DNA from: Albifimbria verrucaria
Taxonomy: Eukaryota; Ascomycota; Sordariomycetes; Hypocreales; Stachybotryaceae
DNA: 64,000 bases
Direction: 5' to 3'
NCBI GenBank assembly: GCA_020081605.1
Contig: JAHREC010000030.1
Location: 62,001 to 126,000, forward strand
Made by a program: the position numbers and the translations under genes. Positions 60,801 to 64,000 of this stretch are shown here, in pieces; positions within the stretch are counted from its first letter, which is position 1, and the number at the start of each line of letters is the position of its first letter. The notes below the pieces were generated by a model. It was not told the origin of the DNA. It worked only from the letters and a program-made list of their open reading frames with translations, and did not search any database.

Positions 60801-62430
60801 TCACGCTCTGTCCTCGTCTCTTCCGTTACCTCCGCCCCTGCGCCGGTCCACGTTCTTCACCCGCCGGTTGTCTATGGCCGCGACCTTGCGGTGCTTGGCG
60901 TAGAGCCTGACCATGTCCTTCATCACCACATACAGGCACCCTCCTACCAAGCTCCTGCCCCACTGCTGCTGCAGGAGCCCGGGCCGGCCGACGTGGCGTG
61001 TCCAGGAGCCGTACGCAGGTGTCGCCGTCCATGTCTTGGGAGCACCAGACGTAGCGCCTCGCCCATGGCGAAGGAGATGCCAGGCAGGATGAGGGCACTG
61101 ACGATGGCGTTGGAGATGTTGGAGAGGATGCTTCCGAGACCAGGGCGTCGAGCGGGGGTGCTCGTGGGGCCTCGTGCTGGCCTTGCTGCACCTGAGGCTG
61201 GTCTTGCGGTGGTGCTTGGCGGCCCTCGTCACCTTGTTGGCCGGGCTGCTGCTGCTGCTGCGGCGGTTCGGGCTCCTGCGGAAGCTGGATATCAATAGGC
61301 TGTGCTGGGAAGTCGGCCCCGCCTTGCGCATCGCCCTCGACCGGATCTCCGTTCTCGTCCTGGACCACCTCTTCGATGATTAACTCCACCAATACCTCCC
61401 CGTCTTCCTCGCCCTCATCTGCATTGACCTCCTCGTGCACAATTCGGATTTGCTCACCACCGCCCGGTGCGGCGCGAGGCTCCTCGTCCTCTGGCTCCAG
61501 TGCGTCCAGAAGGCCCTGCAAGAAGCCCATGACACCGCCGTCGCCGTTACGGTCCCCATCACGGCGCCGATTCCCTCTGCCGTTCTGCTGCGGTGGCAGC
61601 GGAGGCAGTCCTTGTAGTTGCCTGTTAAGCTGTACCTCGTAAGGAAAAGCAAACTCCCGCCACAGGTTGTAGTAGGCGGAGCGGATGTAGGGGAAGATGG
61701 CCATGGCTAGTTGTGGGGAGGGTGGCCAGGTGAGGAACTGGTCGTCATGGAGGACATGGTAAATGCCATACTAGAGGCAGTTAGTGGTAGCAAATATGAA
61801 TAGGCTCTCCGAGACATACTAAAGATGCCGTGGGCACAAAGATCTTGTTACCAAGGCTTGGCAGTAGCTGGCCGATGAGCAGCGCTGGCCCAACGCTCAT
61901 CAACTGCAAGGTGTTGGTGATGCTCTGCCCCGCCAGCCCAAACCTCTTGGGTGCTCTGCCATCCAGAATCATGCCCGGCCCGAGGACGAATTCCAGGAGA
62001 ACGTCTCTGCCAGAAAAGGCCCACAAGGCGGCGGCACCGTACATTTGCAGGCTCAGCTGGACGCCGATGGAGAAAGAGGTGGCTAGGGCGAACGGGCTGG
62101 CGCGGGTGAACTTGCGCTGGACGGCATCGTGGAAGGCAACTACAGGATCCCAGGGCCCCTCGAGGTGGATGACCGACTTGCATACGGGGCATTGGAGAGG
62201 CTTGTTAGAGCGTTCGCAGTCTGTAACCCACGACAGCATGCAGTCTTGGTGCGCCTCGAGGGTGCAGGGACACGGGTCGACCCAGGAAGCCGGGTCGTCG
62301 GTGGGCTCCTGGTCGGTGAGGCAGATGAAGCAGCGGCGGGGCGCATCAGGGCCGCGAGGGGCGGTTATGGCTTCGAGGGTCTCGGGCGGTATCGACGGGG
62401 CGACGCCTGTCGCGTGCTGTCGGGATCCAT
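60801..62430 (-). CDS. RING-CH (MARCH5-like) membrane E3 ubiquitin ligase (three frame breaks)
   Basis: Exons on minus are 62430-61820 and 61770-60801 (49-bp phase-0 intron); about 527 aa after correction, starting MDPRQHATGVAP. The N-terminal RING-CH (C4HC3) domain reads CFICLTDQEP...DPCPC...EAHQDCMLSW...CPVCKSVI, followed by FTRASPFALATSFSIG and several hydrophobic segments. A RING-CH directly followed by about four membrane helices is the layout of mammalian MARCH5/MITOL, on the mitochondrial outer membrane. The second half is low-complexity: Arg/Asp-rich, acidic, then Gln/Pro-rich (about 61210-61280), ending in two more hydrophobic stretches and a basic tail. Breaks: GGG 62422-62424 (codon 3), CC 61140-61141 and GGG 61038-61040. 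The mitochondrial location is inference from layout only. Confidence 0.82.
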
Positions 62431-64000
62431 GGCAGTCGGGTGAGTCAAAGAGGGTGATGAGCTATGATGATGGATTCATGCCCGTGCAGACGGTACGGGA
62501 GCCCTAGCACGATGGAGTGAGGTGCGCGGCAAAGGGCGTCATGCATGGGCGTTGGGGCGGGTGAGGACAGGCGAATGCGGAGGATGGATGTTGGTGGGCA
62601 GCTTAGTTCTCAGGCACTGATGTCAGTCTTCTGCTGGCCGTGCTGACCGAGCTGACCGAGACCCTCCCGGCCAAGAGCCAATGGGCGGTGTCCACCACAG
62701 CCCCGGGTGCCGAGCCTGCTCCACGACACTGCTCCATGACATGATGGTGCGTTTTCTCTTCCGACGATTTATATAGTTGGTGTTGTCTACGAGGTCCCCT
62801 ATTAGATTATCCCCCTCGTTTCTTCTTAAGTGACAAGAGAAAACCGAACGGTGTTTTTATTATTATAATTTTTTATTTTTCAATTATTCTTCATTATTTA
62901 TTTATTTTATTTTTGTTGGCTTTCTTTTTACCCTTCCCACACATACATACCTAAGGTACGTATGCTTGCCCCAGCTCTGGTCACCCTCACCACTGCAATT
63001 CATTGATAAGCCAACGCACATTTCTTGATACTTCACCAAGCCCTAGTCTTCCCCATTGTCAGGATTCTCATCTGATCCTCTCCACTGCCTGCGGCCTCTC
63101 AGCAGAGTTCCAAAGTCCCCAAAATCTCACAGCCCTGATCAGTGTCGTTGCAGCTTTGAGTCAGTAGAATCAGACATATTTTTACTTGTGTCTACAGGCT
63201 TTAATGAAGTCATTCTGTGGGCAGGTGGCGGGCTATTGAGCAGTGGTTCCGATGGAAAGAGTTAACCTAGGGAGTAGGGACATGCTGCAGTTGATGCAAC
63301 TAGTGAAGTCGAATATGTGGGGATAGACTATGATAGGATTGCTTTTGGCCACTTGGTTGATAGAGGTTTGATATGTAACATTAATGAACTTCTGCCAATT
63401 TTCCCTGCAGTTGATGCGACAGAAATATTGTCGAGTTACCAGAGAGCATCGAGGAAAGAGTCGAGAACGAAGGACTACCACTAACAGTGCTCGAGGTGGG
63501 ATTGTTTCTCTAACCAAGACATTATTACTTGATTCGAGGCATGGCGCTGTCTATTGTCCTATCCTTCCCAATTCACAGTCTCTCAGAAAGTACAAACTAG
63601 CGAGGCATCCATTTCGCCTCATCTCTCATCCTGGTTCCATGTGATCCTTTTGCGCTAGTTGCGCTCAGGGGCCTCTCCACGGCTCATGTCATCGCGAACT
63701 AGGACACGAGGACTCTGCGTGACATTGGTGGTTCCCTTCACAAGGTGACTGCCAAGGGAAATGAACCTCACCGGGGCATAGGAGTCAATCGAAGTAATCG
63801 ATTTACTACTATATTAATGAAGTGTGGACCCGAGAAGTTTTAGGAGCGTTTTAGATTCTTAATTATTATTCTTATTTAATGTTTTCTTGGACAAAAGTTA
63901 CGACTTCCTGACATTGTGTCCGCGGCCATCCTACACAATTACAGCCATAAACTCTGTACCCTCGGACGGGTATGCTCACCATATTACTAGGGCAATCTAT
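62431..64000. other. non-coding right end of window
   Basis: Promoter of the E3 gene, then an AT-rich low-complexity stretch at about 62855-62930 and a CCTAAGGTACG tract at about 62948-62962. A 16-bp direct repeat (CTGCAGTTGATGC(A/G)AC) occurs at 63285-63300 and 63405-63420. No gene is supported. Confidence 0.5.

Noticed and set aside
60801..61331. Separate short protein at the 3' end of the E3 gene
   Set aside because: It joins the E3 frame after two one-base corrections and continues its hydrophobic C-terminal segments.

Overview
This window is nuclear DNA of a filamentous ascomycete, most likely a Sordariomycete and perhaps Hypocrealean. The gene set is typical of these fungi: CYP51, myo-inositol oxygenase, an HMT1-type ABC transporter, a Vrl1-like VPS9-PX protein and fungal-specific regulators. 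Introns are short (46-220 bp) with GT...CTAAC...AG signals, and intergenic spacers are rich in CT and in TACCTAGGTA-type sequence. I count 20 protein-coding genes and one tRNA. The lineage is inferred from gene style; I made no database comparison.

Layout. 1.0-6.8 kb: BCS1 AAA chaperone, a microbial-type PARG and an amino-acid permease, all on +. 7.2-8.8 kb: a fungal-specific transcription factor without a zinc cluster (-). 8.8-13.4 kb: AT-rich and gene-poor. 13.4-15.0 kb: a CYP51 sterol 14-alpha-demethylase. 15.9-19.9 kb: Vrl1-like VPS9/ankyrin/PX protein. 23.1-24.9 kb: conserved fungal protein of unknown function. 25.6-31.6 kb: OLA1 (-), PPPDE/DeSI-type isopeptidase (+), mitochondrial uS11m (-) and TIM44 (+), the last two divergent from one short spacer. 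32.7-39.3 kb: retromer VPS35 and a transferrin-receptor-like M28 peptidase. 39.6-40.6 kb: DAP1 (-) and tRNA-Ala(UGC). 41.2-44.7 kb: divergent myo-inositol oxygenase and aldo-keto reductase. 47.3-48.6 kb: bZIP factor. 48.6-54.3 kb: gene-poor. 54.3-58.4 kb: HMT1-like ABC transporter with an unusual tail. 58.8-62.4 kb: SGT2 co-chaperone and a RING-CH membrane E3 ligase (both -). 62.4-64 kb: no gene seen.

Common threads. Several genes serve mitochondria (BCS1, uS11m, TIM44, perhaps the E3) and several serve endosomal sorting (VPS35, Vrl1-like, the PPxY-bearing transferrin-receptor-like protein). CYP51 and DAP1 both belong to sterol and P450 biology. MIOX and the reductase next to it could act in inositol catabolism.

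Quality warning. Sixteen of the 20 protein genes are broken in frame. In 15 of them I traced about 42 missing bases, nearly all inside or beside short homopolymers, and supplying one base (occasionally two) at each site restores a conserved protein with matching exon phases. This looks like homopolymer undercalling in the assembly rather than mass pseudogenisation. Coordinates below span the whole gene; the evidence gives exons and break points.

The most interesting biology is the C-terminal tail of the ABC transporter. It carries a near-consensus PAM2 motif and an RGG-rich end, both placed downstream of a 54-bp in-frame intron whose retention would end the protein before them.
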